A stretch of DNA of 64,000 nucleotides from Planctomycetales bacterium ZRK34 (GCA_014873095.1 CP050848.1:1674001-1738000), one strand, 5' to 3'; positions 25,316 to 34,199 are shown, numbered from the stretch's first letter. The notes: generated by a model from the sequence alone, not told the origin. Numbers and translations: made by a program.

Positions 25316-26719
25316 ATGATGCAACAGGACTTATGCGCGATCGCCGGGTCGGACGACGTGCCCGGGTATGGTGAGAACCGAACGTTGAGCGAAAAAGAAC
25401 TCGACATCGAAGCGCAGCTTGACCGCATGCTCGACGAGGCCAACGAGTCGGCCGCCGAATCCGACGGCGACTCGGACGCGAATGTCGATGACAGCGGCGA
25501 AGAAGCGGAACTGGTCGGCGACATGGAAACCGTCGAGGAAGTTGTCGCTTCAGCCGCCCGCGATCAGGAGTTGTCCCCTGCCGAGGATGACGACGCCGAA
25601 CCCGAAGCCGATGAAGCTGAAGACACAATCCCGGGCCAAGCCGACGACGCAGAGGTAAGCACCGACGCGCCCGCGGAAGCGGAGCCGGCGGTAGCAGCCA
25701 AAGAAACCGAAGAAGCCGACACCGAGCCGAAAGCGCCTGCTGCCGACAAGGCCGCCGAGGCATCGCTTTCCGATGACGACCTGGCCAACCAGATCGAGCA
25801 GATGCTCAACGCGGCGTCCGATCAGGCGAAAGATCCCTCGGCCGCGGACATCGCCGCCGAAAAAGCCGACGAGCTGCCGGAAGACAACAGCACCGCCAAA
25901 CAAACCATCTCGCAGATCGACGACCAACTCGCCGACGAGGCGGACGATGAGATCGTCGGCGACTTCGAATCGATCGAAGACGTCGCCGCCGCGCATGGTG
26001 ACACCGTCGAGCGACCCGAGCCGGTCGCCTCACGTGAAGCCGCCGCCGCGCCCGATGACGATCGCGAAGCGAAACACGATCAGCCCCACGATGATGACGA
26101 CGATCTGCCCGGCCAGATGCAGTCGGTCGACGAAGCGATCAGCGAGATGGTGGACAGTTCCGCCGACTCCGATGCGGGCTCATCACGCGATGAGGCGTTT
26201 GATCGCCCATCCGACTCCGATGACGACGCTGAAGCTTCACGCGAGGCCGACGCCGCCGCCGTGGCCGCCGAGCTCGAAGCCGATGAAGCCCTGCACCGCC
26301 GTCCCCGCCGCGATGCTGAAGCGGATACCGACGACCAGGCGATCGATCAGCCCAGCGGAGCCGGCGATCACGATCGTGATGTGCCCCTGGACCGCGCCGC
26401 ATCATCGGCCAAACCCCAAGCCGAGGCCGAGTCTGAACCCGACCCCGAAGCTAAAAAGCCGAAAAAACGCACCGGCCCCGGCGTGTTGATTCGACTGATG
26501 GCCAGGATCAACCGCCCGTTGCAGTCGGCGCCGCGCTCGGTGCGTGACTTCGTCGGCTTCATCGGCCTGACCTTGATGTTCTGGGCCGCGTGTCTGTTCG
26601 CCGGGGCGTTCGGCGGATTCATGACTGCCGTGATCACCGGCGCCGCCGCTCTGCCGGTCCTGCTGGTCATCTTCTACCTGCTGTTCATCCGCCAGGGACC
26701 GGACATCATCCATACCTGA
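25316..26719 (+). CDS. Acidic repeat protein with C-terminal membrane segments
   Basis: A 467-residue protein whose first 380 residues are Asp/Glu/Ala-rich and probably disordered, and whose last 60 form one or two membrane helices (FVGFIGLTLMFWAACLFAGAF, then AALPVLLVIFYLLF). A short motif repeats along the acidic part: ELVGDMETVEEVVA, EIVGDFESIEDVAA and DLPGQMQSVDEAIS, alternating with DDDLANQIEQML and ISQIDDQL. A basic patch (KKPKKRTGPGVLIRLMARINR) precedes the membrane. It looks like a tail-anchored cytoplasmic scaffold with docking motifs. The start is uncertain: ATG 25316 or 25319, or a later GTG/TTG. Divergent from rsmE; no family recognised. Confidence 0.65.
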   Translation: MMQQDLCAIAGSDDVPGYGENRTLSEKELDIEAQLDRMLDEANESAAESDGDSDANVDDSGEEAELVGDMETVEEVVASAARDQELSPAEDDDAEPEADEAEDTIPGQADDAEVSTDAPAEAEPAVAAKETEEADTEPKAPAADKAAEASLSDDDLANQIEQMLNAASDQAKDPSAADIAAEKADELPEDNSTAKQTISQIDDQLADEADDEIVGDFESIEDVAAAHGDTVERPEPVASREAAAAPDDDREAKHDQPHDDDDDLPGQMQSVDEAISEMVDSSADSDAGSSRDEAFDRPSDSDDDAEASREADAAAVAAELEADEALHRRPRRDAEADTDDQAIDQPSGAGDHDRDVPLDRAASSAKPQAEAESEPDPEAKKPKKRTGPGVLIRLMARINRPLQSAPRSVRDFVGFIGLTLMFWAACLFAGAFGGFMTAVITGAAALPVLLVIFYLLFIRQGPDIIHT

Positions 26720-26754
26720 TCTGACCCGCCGCCCCACCACGCTACAATGGCTCC

Positions 26755-27426
26755 ATGAGCCTGAGCCTGTCACATGGAAAACCGCTGGAGCCCGGCTGGG
26801 CGGGGTTGAATCTGTCCGACTTTCCGCCGCTGGGTCAATCCCCCGCCGAGACGCGCTTCGACCTGCGCACGTGGTGGCCCGAAACAGAGCGCGACCGCCC
26901 CATCGAGCTCGAAATCGGCTCGGGTAAAGGCACGTTTCTCGTGCAGCAGGCGTCGCAGTTACCTGACGTGAATTACGTCGGCATCGAGTATGCCCATGCC
27001 TTCTGGCGTTACGCAGCCGATCGCATCCGCCGTCGCAATCTGACCAATGTGCGGATGGTTCACGCCGACGCGAAAACGATCGTCACGTGGTACTGCGCCG
27101 ATGAGTTGTTTCGACAGGTGCACGTGTACTTCGCTGACCCCTGGCCGAAGAAGCGCCACAACAAACGCCGCATGATCCAGGCGGACTTTCTCGCCGAGTT
27201 GCACCGTGTGCTGGAGCCTGAGGGCATGGTCCGCATCGTGACCGATCACGATGATTATTTTGCGTGGATCGAGGATCACGTGGCGCAGTGTTCACATCTG
27301 TTTGATCGTGGTGATTTCGAGCGCCCCGCATCAGCTGCCGAGGGTGAAGTCGTCGGCACGAATTTCGAACGCAAGTACCGCCGCGAGGGTCGACCGTTTC
27401 ACGGATTGACGCTGCGCAAGCGGTAA
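26755..27426 (+). CDS. trmB: tRNA (guanine-46-N7)-methyltransferase
   Basis: A 223-residue SAM enzyme that makes m7G46 in the tRNA variable loop. The SAM-binding motif is LEIGSGKGTFL at about residues 51-61, the acidic strand VGIEYAHAFW follows, and the family signature FADPWPKKRHNKRR lies at about 125-138, with VRIVTDHDDY downstream. Length is typical. It follows the acidic repeat gene by 35 bases. A 66-bp palindromic repeat lies just after the stop. Confidence 0.95.
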   Translation: MSLSLSHGKPLEPGWAGLNLSDFPPLGQSPAETRFDLRTWWPETERDRPIELEIGSGKGTFLVQQASQLPDVNYVGIEYAHAFWRYAADRIRRRNLTNVRMVHADAKTIVTWYCADELFRQVHVYFADPWPKKRHNKRRMIQADFLAELHRVLEPEGMVRIVTDHDDYFAWIEDHVAQCSHLFDRGDFERPASAAEGEVVGTNFERKYRREGRPFHGLTLRKR

Positions 27427-27477
27427 CACCGCATAGCCGAAAAAACTCGGGTCTTTGCTTGAAGCCGGACGCTGCAC

Positions 27478-27543
27478 TGTGGCACAGCCGCCCTCGGCTG
27501 TGCTGAAGTCATCGCCCGCACAGCCGAGGGCGGCTGTGCCACA
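27478..27543. repeat. 66-bp hairpin repeat, copy A
   Basis: Perfect 26-base inverted arms (starting TGTGGCACAGCCGCC) flank a 14-base loop (TGAAGTCATCGCCC). Further copies are at 30300, 51349 and 56763. Translated, it yields AQPPSAV-type peptides, which accounts for short spurious frames here. Confidence 0.85.
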
Positions 27544-27642
27544 TCCTGACGCCCGAGTCTTTCCCGTGTTGGGTAAAACGCCGCCTTTGATCCCACTTCC
27601 GCCGCGCACGGGGTGAACTTTCCCGCCATTGGCACGTCGGAT

Positions 27643-28287
27643 TCACTTAGACTGAAAATCATGATGGCCGATCCAGTCGACCAGCCACGTGGCGAATTGC
27701 GGCTTGGGCATGGCGCCCGGGCGCAGGTGCTGCTCATCCGGGGTCAGCACCTGCGCGTCGATGGTGTCAGCGCCCATGGTTACCAATGGGTTGGCCACGA
27801 TGGCGTCCAGGGCTTTGCGTCGCATCTTCCGGCGGGCACGGTCTTCAAGCTGATCGGGCTCTTCCAGGGCGAAACCGATGATGATCTGATCGCTTCGCTT
27901 GCGCTTCACACACGCGGCGACAAGGTCTTCGGTGGGCTCGAGCTCGAGCGTCAGCCCGGCGCTGCGGGGCAGCTTCACCGCCGACCGCTGTTTGGGGCGG
28001 TAATCAGCCACGGCCGCGGTCATGATCAGCGCATCGCACCACGGCAGATGTTCATCCAGCAGCCCGGCGAGATCGGCCGTGCTGACAAACCGCCGCACAT
28101 CCAGCCCGGCGGCCATTTCAGTTTCCGTCGGGCCCATCAACAGGCGAATTTCCCACCCCGCGGCCTGTCCCGCCTCGGCCAGCGCGATGCCGAGCTTGCC
28201 GCTGGAGCGGTTGCCGAGGTATCGCACGGGGTCGATCGGCTCGTGGGTCGGCCCGGCGGTGATCAGCAGGCGGCGCGTGGTGGACAT
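27643..28287 (-). CDS. coaB: Phosphopantothenate-cysteine ligase-like protein (stand-alone CoaB)
   Basis: A 214-residue protein matching the ligase half of the CoaBC enzyme of coenzyme A synthesis: ITAGPTHEPIDPVRYLGNRSSGKLG at the N-terminus is the CTP-binding motif, VADYRP near residue 93 and VANPL near 165 are family landmarks. The flavin decarboxylase (CoaC) half is missing, and no CoaC gene is visible in the window. Stand-alone CoaB proteins are known in some bacteria, so CoaC is probably encoded elsewhere. ATG 28287 is a good start. Divergent from the secreted protein at 28430. Confidence 0.85.
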   Translation of the reverse strand: MSTTRRLLITAGPTHEPIDPVRYLGNRSSGKLGIALAEAGQAAGWEIRLLMGPTETEMAAGLDVRRFVSTADLAGLLDEHLPWCDALIMTAAVADYRPKQRSAVKLPRSAGLTLELEPTEDLVAACVKRKRSDQIIIGFALEEPDQLEDRARRKMRRKALDAIVANPLVTMGADTIDAQVLTPDEQHLRPGAMPKPQFATWLVDWIGHHDFQSK

Positions 28288-28429
28288 AGGCGACCGAATT
28301 CCTTACAAACAGGTGCAACCCGTGTGGGAGGTTCCGGTAGAATAAGTGGCAAGGTAACGACCGACAACTCGGATGATCGCCGCAGGGCCGTGTGGCCGCG
28401 GTCATCGTCATCAATCTGGAGCACGTGAA

Positions 28430-30175
28430 ATGACTCGATTCAAACGTATGGCCTGGGGTGTGATGGTGATTCTTCTGACCGGGACGATGCTCCCGGCCGC
28501 CACGCCGAAGCTCGTCGGTCAGATCCCGTCCGGGGCGCCGATGTTCGTCGTGATCAACAACCTGCAGGGCCTGTCGACCAAGCTCGCGGCGTTCGACAAC
28601 GCCCTGGCGCTCGGCCAGCCGGTCATGCAGAACGCCCTGGGCTTCGCCAAGGCGATGACGGGCATGGTCGCCGGCGTCGATGACGACGGCTCGCTGGGCC
28701 TGGCGATGTTGAACCTGCCGCTGCCGAATGCCAACGGCGAGCAGCAGCCCCCGCGCGTGGTGCTGCTGGTGCCGGTCAAGGACTACAACGCCTTCCTCGG
28801 CAACTTCCAGCCGCAGACCAACGGCAACGTGTCGCAGATCCAACTCACCGGCAAGCCGATGTTCGTCAAGCAGGCCGGCGGATATGCCGTGCTCAGCGAT
28901 CTGCAGGACACCGTGGCCAACTTCGCCCCCGCCGCCGGCAACAGCTTCCAGGCCGACTCCGGGCATTTCGGCTCCAAGGTGCTCGGTGAATCCGACCTGA
29001 TGGTCTACGTCGACATGGCGACCGTCGGCCCGGTGATGCAGCCGTTCGTGGCGATGGGACTCATGCAGGCTCAGCAGCAGATGGCCGACCCGGCCCTCGG
29101 CGGGCAGGGCAAAATGGCCCAGGCCATGGTGGGCCTCTACGGCGATGTCATCAACGCCATCCTCCGCGATTCGAAGTCGGCTGCGCTCGGCCTGGACCTC
29201 TCCGATCAGGGCATCGGCATCTCCGGCAGCGTGCAGTTCAAACCCGACACCCCGTCGGCCAAGGCCTTCGCCATGTCCGGCTCAGACAATCTGACCTTCG
29301 ATCATCTGCCGGCCCGGCCGTACCTGATCGCCAGCAGCATGAACCTCAAAGGCCTGCCGCTGGAAGACTGGTTCAACACCTTCGCCGCCCGCATGCCGGA
29401 AGGCGACGGCATGGCCGGTGTCATGAAAAACGCCGCCGCCATGATGAAAGCCGCCGGCAACTCCGCCCAGCAGGCCTGGTACGCCCCGGACATGGCGGCC
29501 GGCCCCGGCAGCTTCCTCAACGCCGTGACCGTCTACAGCAGCACCGACCCCGATGCGTTCATCAAGCAGTACAAGCAGCAGATCCTCGCGATGAACAACA
29601 TCGAGATCGCCCCCAACAGCAAGTACATGACCAGCTACACCGACAACGTCATGCAGATCGAAGGCAAGAACGTCGATCAGTTCTCGCTGAAGATGCAGCT
29701 TCCGCCGGAAGCCATGCAGCAGCTCGGACCGGCGGCCATGTTCTTCGCCGGCGACATGGGCGGGTACATCGCCACCGCGGATAAGTCCGTCGTGCTGACT
29801 CAGGGTGGTGATGCGATGCTGCTGAAGCAGGCGATCAACGTCGCCGGCGGCAAGGGCGATCAGCTCGGCGCCGATGCCGGCATCAACTCGATGCGTAAGC
29901 ACCTGTACGACCACCGCATCGCCGAGGGCTACGTCGGCATCGGTGCGATCATGAATCTGGCCAACACGTTCATTGCGATGTTCGCCCCCGATGCGGCGAT
30001 GGACGTCCCGCAGAACCTGCCGCCGGTGGCTTCGAGCATGTCGGTGCATCAGACGGGTGTTGGCACGCGGACGTTCGTACCGCTGCCGACGATCGTCGCG
30101 GTCAAAAACGCCGTGATGAAGGTGATCGAGGCTCAGCAGAAGCCGGCCGCCGTCTCCGACGCTTCGACCCGCTGA
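28430..30175 (+). CDS. Secreted protein of unknown function, 581 residues
   Basis: An exported protein with a signal peptide (to about residue 23, ending MLPAATPK). The remainder is Ala/Met/Gln-rich and alternates strand and helix with repeated phrases (SGAPMFVVINNLQGLSTKL, later SDLMVYVDMATVGPVM, AGDMGGYIATADKSVVLTQGGDAML). It recalls DUF3352-like proteins that are common and uncharacterised in Planctomycetes, but I cannot confirm the family. The ATG at 28430 is preferred because the signal peptide begins there. A strong terminator follows, so the gene is probably monocistronic. Confidence 0.75.
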   Translation: MTRFKRMAWGVMVILLTGTMLPAATPKLVGQIPSGAPMFVVINNLQGLSTKLAAFDNALALGQPVMQNALGFAKAMTGMVAGVDDDGSLGLAMLNLPLPNANGEQQPPRVVLLVPVKDYNAFLGNFQPQTNGNVSQIQLTGKPMFVKQAGGYAVLSDLQDTVANFAPAAGNSFQADSGHFGSKVLGESDLMVYVDMATVGPVMQPFVAMGLMQAQQQMADPALGGQGKMAQAMVGLYGDVINAILRDSKSAALGLDLSDQGIGISGSVQFKPDTPSAKAFAMSGSDNLTFDHLPARPYLIASSMNLKGLPLEDWFNTFAARMPEGDGMAGVMKNAAAMMKAAGNSAQQAWYAPDMAAGPGSFLNAVTVYSSTDPDAFIKQYKQQILAMNNIEIAPNSKYMTSYTDNVMQIEGKNVDQFSLKMQLPPEAMQQLGPAAMFFAGDMGGYIATADKSVVLTQGGDAMLLKQAINVAGGKGDQLGADAGINSMRKHLYDHRIAEGYVGIGAIMNLANTFIAMFAPDAAMDVPQNLPPVASSMSVHQTGVGTRTFVPLPTIVAVKNAVMKVIEAQQKPAAVSDASTR

Positions 30176-30211
30176 AGCGGATCAGCCGATCAAACATCTG
30201 AATAAACGCAC

Positions 30212-30245
30212 AACGCCCGGTCCATGCGGCCGGGCGTTTGTGTTT
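30212..30245 (+). terminator. Rho-independent terminator after the 581-aa protein gene
   Basis: AACGCCCGG and CCGGGCGTT arms (30212-30238) around a nine-base loop are followed by TGTGTTT. The arms are bracketed by AAACGCAC on the left and the short T-rich tract on the right. Confidence 0.75.
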
Positions 30246-30299
30246 GAAATGACGCGCGTGAGATCATCCGAATCCCTGAAAAACCTCGGGCTCGTGCGC

Positions 30300-30365
30300 T
30301 GTGGCACAGTCGCCCTCGACTGTGCGGGCAACATCTTCAGCACAGCCGAGGGCGGCTGTGCCACA
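30300..30365. repeat. 66-bp hairpin repeat, copy B
   Basis: Same arms as copy A with two changes in the left arm. The loop (GGGCAACATCTTCA) is close to the reverse complement of copy A's, so it lies in the opposite orientation. Confidence 0.85.
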
Positions 30366-30412
30366 GGTTGGAATTCGCACGGGGCCGGCGTCCGGGTTTT
30401 TCACGATAGAGG

Positions 30413-30868
30413 TCAATACCCGTAGCGTTTGATTTCGCTGCGGGGATCTTCGAATTCGCGATACGTGTCTGCTCCCTTGGCCATCACGATCAACACGCGC
30501 TGGCCCCCCGGCGGCAGCTTGAAAAAGCCCTCGGCATGTTCGCGCCCTTCGATTCGGGCCAACACGCCGATCTCGTATTCGAGCAGGCCGGCCCCGAACT
30601 CGTTGATCGGAATGGCGAAGGTGCCGTCACCGTAGCTGACCCCGTCGCCCAGCGGCTTGCGCCCGAGGCTGCGTGGGTCCAGCGTCAGCGCGACCGTCAC
30701 ACCGTCGATGCCCGGCCCGGCGAGGCGCGGGTCGTCACCCGGCACGACCATCACCATCGACTGCGGCCCGCTGACGACCTTGCCGCGCAGGATCGTCCCC
30801 CCGCCGCACCCGGTCAGCAGCGCGGCGGTCAACCCGCAGGCGATCAGCAGCAACGCGCGTCGGGTCAT
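30413..30868 (-). CDS. Lipoprotein of unknown function
   Basis: A 151-residue lipoprotein with the lipobox LLTGC (Cys21). The mature part has a beta-rich, transthyretin-like pattern (LRGKVVSG, DGTFAIPINEFGAG, EYEIGVLARIEGREHAEGFFKLPPG), common for small planctomycete lipoproteins that resemble carboxypeptidase-regulatory folds. The ATG overlaps the scpB stop (ATGA), so the two genes are translationally coupled, though the functional link is unclear. Confidence 0.8.
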   Translation of the reverse strand: MTRRALLLIACGLTAALLTGCGGGTILRGKVVSGPQSMVMVVPGDDPRLAGPGIDGVTVALTLDPRSLGRKPLGDGVSYGDGTFAIPINEFGAGLLEYEIGVLARIEGREHAEGFFKLPPGGQRVLIVMAKGADTYREFEDPRSEIKRYGY

Positions 30869-31485
30869 GGCTTTTGCAGTTCCTCCGCCTTGGGCAGATC
30901 TTTGAGCGTCGACAGACCGAACACCTCGAGGAAGGTCTTCGTCGTGCCGTAGAGCATCGGGCGGCCGATCTCTTCAGCACGGCCGACGATTTTCACCAGG
31001 TGCTTATCCATCAGCGAGCGGATGACCTCGCCGGCGCTGACGCCGCGGATGGTCTCCACGTCGGCCCGCAGGATCGGCTGCTTGTAAGCAATGATGGCGA
31101 GCGTTTCCAGCGCCGCGGCCGAGAGCTTGTTGTCGACCTTGGTCTTGTGCAGCGTGGCGACCGTGTCTTTGTACTGCGGCAGCGTCAGAATCTGATACCC
31201 GCCGGCGACCTGCTCGATCGTGAAGCTGCGGTCGTGCTCCTCGTAAAACGCATTGAGGGCTTCGATGGCGTCCTTGATCGGCTTGGTCGTGTCCAGACCG
31301 CAGGCTTCGGCGAGCTTGCCGAGGCTGATGGCCTTTTCCACGCTCATGAGCACCGCTTCGACATGCCGCTGGAGCGTCGGCTCGTCGATTTCGATCTCGG
31401 GTGATTCCGCGGGGGCCGGGGTTTCCGGGGTATCCGGGGTTTCCGCGGCGTCGTCTTTCACTTCCTGGGGGGGCTGTTGCGTCAT
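30865..31485 (-). CDS. scpB: Segregation and condensation protein B
   Basis: A 206-residue subunit of the SMC-ScpAB condensin. After an acidic, Pro/Glu/Thr-rich tail of about 40 residues, two winged-helix domains follow (about 45-115 and 120-200): HVEAVLMSVEKAISLGKLAE, then LSAAALETLAIIAYKQPILRADVETIRGV, the ScpB hallmark, and GRAEEIGRPMLYGTTKTFLEVFGL. The ATG at 31485 gives a normal length. scpA and smc are not in this window. It is only 24 bases from the divergent ASCH-B3 gene, so promoters must overlap coding sequence. Confidence 0.93.
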   Translation of the reverse strand: MTQQPPQEVKDDAAETPDTPETPAPAESPEIEIDEPTLQRHVEAVLMSVEKAISLGKLAEACGLDTTKPIKDAIEALNAFYEEHDRSFTIEQVAGGYQILTLPQYKDTVATLHKTKVDNKLSAAALETLAIIAYKQPILRADVETIRGVSAGEVIRSLMDKHLVKIVGRAEEIGRPMLYGTTKTFLEVFGLSTLKDLPKAEELQKP

Positions 31486-31509
31486 TGGGGTTATTGTACA
31501 CTGGGTGTT

Positions 31510-32262
31510 ATGGCGGTGCATGTGGCGATCGTAACCGGGCCGTATGATCGGCTGATTCTCGAAGGGCGCAAGACGATCGAGTGCCGACTGACGCGCCAGC
31601 CGAGGCCGCCGTTCGGATGTATCGTTCCCGGGCAACGGGTGTTTTTCAAGCGGTCGAGCGGACCGTTTTTCGCCGCGGCGATCGTCGACCGCATCTGGAT
31701 GACCGACAACCTCACTCCCGCCGGCGTCGACGACCTGCGCAAGCGGTTCAACGACCGCATTCACGGGCAGGCCGACTACTGGCAATCACGACGAAACTGC
31801 CGCTACGGCACGCTGATCTGGCTGCGGGATGTCTGGCCGTGCTCGCTTTCGCCGCGCTACCGGTCGCAGAACATGCGGGCGTGGTACACGCTGGAAGATG
31901 ATGCGGACCCGCTGAACGCCCCGTCAGCCAAACCCCGCCGGCGCCATGGTCATTTCGACATCACGCTGACCGCCGGTTCGCTGCGACAGAACCAGGTGCG
32001 ATTGACCGAAGTCATCGACCGCTTCCCGCGTCAGTGCCTTGGCGGATCAACCCGCACCGAAGCCGGCGAGGCGATCACGCTGCACCTGCGCGGCGGCGAA
32101 ACGATCACCACCGACATCGTCGCATCGAAAAAGATGTTCCGCTGGCGGGGTTGGAAAACATGGTTCGCCGAATCTGGCCTCGCAGCCGGCGATCGCTTAC
32201 GATTCACTCCCATCGCGCCGCGCGCGTTTTCCGTGACTCCGATTGTGAAATCCACCCGATGA
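31510..32262 (+). CDS. ASCH domain fused to a B3-like DNA-binding pseudobarrel
   Basis: A 250-residue cytoplasmic protein. Residues 1-120 look like an ASCH (PUA-like) domain, with the hallmark GRKTIECRL at 19-27, GQRVFFKR and a C-terminal strand. After a basic linker (KPRRRH at 141-146), residues 147-236 resemble a B3 domain: HFDITLTAGSLRQNQVRL at the start and RGWKTWFAESGLAAGDRLRF at 213-232, the usual B3 end with its GW..F, L..GD pattern. Both folds bind nucleic acids, so a reader or processor of modified DNA or RNA is likely. The stop overlaps the next gene's start (ATGA). The B3 call is by pattern only. Confidence 0.65.
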   Translation: MAVHVAIVTGPYDRLILEGRKTIECRLTRQPRPPFGCIVPGQRVFFKRSSGPFFAAAIVDRIWMTDNLTPAGVDDLRKRFNDRIHGQADYWQSRRNCRYGTLIWLRDVWPCSLSPRYRSQNMRAWYTLEDDADPLNAPSAKPRRRHGHFDITLTAGSLRQNQVRLTEVIDRFPRQCLGGSTRTEAGEAITLHLRGGETITTDIVASKKMFRWRGWKTWFAESGLAAGDRLRFTPIAPRAFSVTPIVKSTR

Positions 32263-33110
32263 AACTCGACCAGCTCGCTTTTTCGACCAACGCCTTCAAG
32301 CAGACCGACGTCTTCGACGCGGTCAAAACCCTCGCCAAGATCGGCTACCGCGGTGTGGAGATCATGGCCGACAAGCCGCACATGCGCCCCGACACATTCA
32401 CCGACGCCGAAGCCGACCAGCTGCGCAAGCTCATCGAAGATCTCGGGCTGTCGGTATCCAACGTCAACGCCTTCACCGGGTTCTGCTTCGCCGACGGCGA
32501 CACCTACCACCCGACCTGGGTCGAAGCCGACCCCCGCAAAAGACAGCAGCGCATCGACCACACGCGCCGCGCGATCGAGCTGACCGCCCGCCTCGGGTGC
32601 AAAAACATTTCGCTTCAACCGGCGGGGCCTTACATGGGGCGCGATGTCGATGCGTTGTATACCCAGTTCGCCGAAGGCATCGCCGCGTGTATCGACACGG
32701 CCAAAGCCTGCGGCGTATCGCTGAACGTCGAGCCCGAGCCCGGCCTGCTGATCGAGCGCTCGGACCAGTTCATGCGGCTGAAGCGCGACTTTTTCGCCGA
32801 TGAACCGATCGTGCAGATGAACAGCGACCTGGGCCACTTCTACTGTGTGCGTGAAGACCCCGCGACCGTGCTGCGAAACCACGCCGATGTGACGCGCCAC
32901 GTGCACATCGAAGACATCGTCGCCGAACGCGTGCATCAACACCTGGTGCCGGGCGAGGGCGCGATGGACTTTGCCGGCATCTTCGCCGCACTCGACGAGA
33001 TCAACTACGACGGATTCGTCACCGTCGAACTGTACCCGTACACATCGACCGCCGGAGACGTCGCCCAGCGGGCGTACGATCACCTGGCGCCGCTGATCGT
33101 GAAAAAATGA
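32259..33110 (+). CDS. Sugar phosphate isomerase/epimerase-like TIM barrel protein
   Basis: A 283-residue protein of the xylose-isomerase-like AP-endonuclease-2 superfamily. Landmarks: start MKLDQLAFSTNAF, GYRGVEIMADKPHM, LSLQPAGPYMG-like strand (residues about 120), SLNVEPEPGLL with the metal-binding Glu, QMNSDLGHFYCVRED with Asp and His, HVHIEDIVAERVHQHLVPGEG and VTVELYPYT. Metal ligands are thus present. The reaction (isomerase, epimerase, dehydratase) cannot be told. The ATG overlaps the ASCH-B3 stop, so the pair is translationally coupled. Confidence 0.85.
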   Translation: MKLDQLAFSTNAFKQTDVFDAVKTLAKIGYRGVEIMADKPHMRPDTFTDAEADQLRKLIEDLGLSVSNVNAFTGFCFADGDTYHPTWVEADPRKRQQRIDHTRRAIELTARLGCKNISLQPAGPYMGRDVDALYTQFAEGIAACIDTAKACGVSLNVEPEPGLLIERSDQFMRLKRDFFADEPIVQMNSDLGHFYCVREDPATVLRNHADVTRHVHIEDIVAERVHQHLVPGEGAMDFAGIFAALDEINYDGFVTVELYPYTSTAGDVAQRAYDHLAPLIVKK

Positions 33111-33119
33111 CCAAGTCCC

Positions 33120-33239
33120 AATGACCAATGACCAAGGCAATGCAGAATGCTTGAATGATCAAAGACGCCCGCGAGCGTCCATCCTGCCATTGGGTCATTG
33201 GACATTACCTTGGACATTGCGGCTTGGTCATTGGTCATT
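33120..33239. repeat. Inverted repeat of tandem AATGACC words
   Basis: A 17-base word starting AATGACCAATGACC at 33120-33136 is matched exactly by its complement at 33223-33239, with other ATTGG/CCAAT words between. It lies between two co-directional genes and could form a long weak hairpin. Confidence 0.6.
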
Positions 33240-33281
33240 CAAAACAGAAGACGCTTTCGGCGTTGGATAAAGTAATACTTC

Positions 33282-34199
33282 ATGGTTCAGAATTTCAACA
33301 CGCTGTCGTTGTCGGACCTGTTCACAGCCATTGAGCTGGACGATCGCAATCCGCTGGATGCGCTGCTGAAGGTCGCCAAGTTCGAAGACCAGCGCACCGG
33401 CGGGGACATTACTGCCGCGGCGCTGGTGCCCGAAGCCCAGCAGGCCGCGGCCCGGCTCGTCGCCCGCGCGCCCGGCAAGCTCTGCGGGCTGGCGCTGGCG
33501 CCGCGACTGATCAGTCTGTTTGACGAGTCGATTCAGTTCACCGACTTCAAGGCCGACGGCGATCTGCTGGCGCCCGGCGATGTGCTGGCGGAATTCACCG
33601 GTCCGCTGCGCAGCATCCTCGGGCTGGAGCGCGTGCTGCTGAACTTCATCACGCACCTGTCCGGCATCGCCACGCTGACCGCCCGCTACGTGGACACCGT
33701 CGCGGACACCTCCGCCAAAATCTACGACACGCGCAAGACGATTCCCGGCCTGCGCACGCTGGCCAAGTATGCCGTGCGATGCGGCGGCGGGTTCTGCCAT
33801 CGCATCGGGCTCTACGATGCGGTGCTCGTGAAGGACAACCACATCGCGCACATCCCGCTGGATGAGTTGGCGGGCCAACTGACCGCTGCGTTTAAAAAAG
33901 CACGCAACGCCTCGCCGCCGCCGAGCTTCATCGAGGTCGAGGTCGACACGCTGGATCAGCTACGCGTCGTGCTTTCACTCGACGCCGACATCGTGCTGCT
34001 GGACAACATGCCGCCGGACGTGCTGCGTGAGGCGGTCACGATGCGTAACGACATGAACCCGCAGGCACAGCTCGAAGCCAGCGGCGGGATCAACCTGCAG
34101 ACGGTCCGCGCCGCGGCGGAATCGGGTGTCGACCGCATTGCCGTGGGCGCGCTGACGCATTCGGCGCCGGCGCTGGACGTGGGGCTGGATATCACATGA
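33282..34199 (+). CDS. nadC: Nicotinate-nucleotide pyrophosphorylase (carboxylating)
   Basis: A 305-residue enzyme of NAD synthesis that converts quinolinate and PRPP to nicotinate mononucleotide. Clear landmarks are EDQRTGGDITAAALV, LNFITHLSGIATLT, IYDTRKTIPGLRTLAKYAVRCGGG (PRPP/quinolinate site), DAVLVKDNH and LEASGGINLQTV. Length is slightly above the usual 280-290 because of the N-terminus. nadA, which makes the quinolinate, is at 56.9-58.0 kb, and no nadB is seen. The AMMECR1 gene overlaps the stop by four bases (ATGA). Confidence 0.95.
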   Translation: MVQNFNTLSLSDLFTAIELDDRNPLDALLKVAKFEDQRTGGDITAAALVPEAQQAAARLVARAPGKLCGLALAPRLISLFDESIQFTDFKADGDLLAPGDVLAEFTGPLRSILGLERVLLNFITHLSGIATLTARYVDTVADTSAKIYDTRKTIPGLRTLAKYAVRCGGGFCHRIGLYDAVLVKDNHIAHIPLDELAGQLTAAFKKARNASPPPSFIEVEVDTLDQLRVVLSLDADIVLLDNMPPDVLREAVTMRNDMNPQAQLEASGGINLQTVRAAAESGVDRIAVGALTHSAPALDVGLDIT

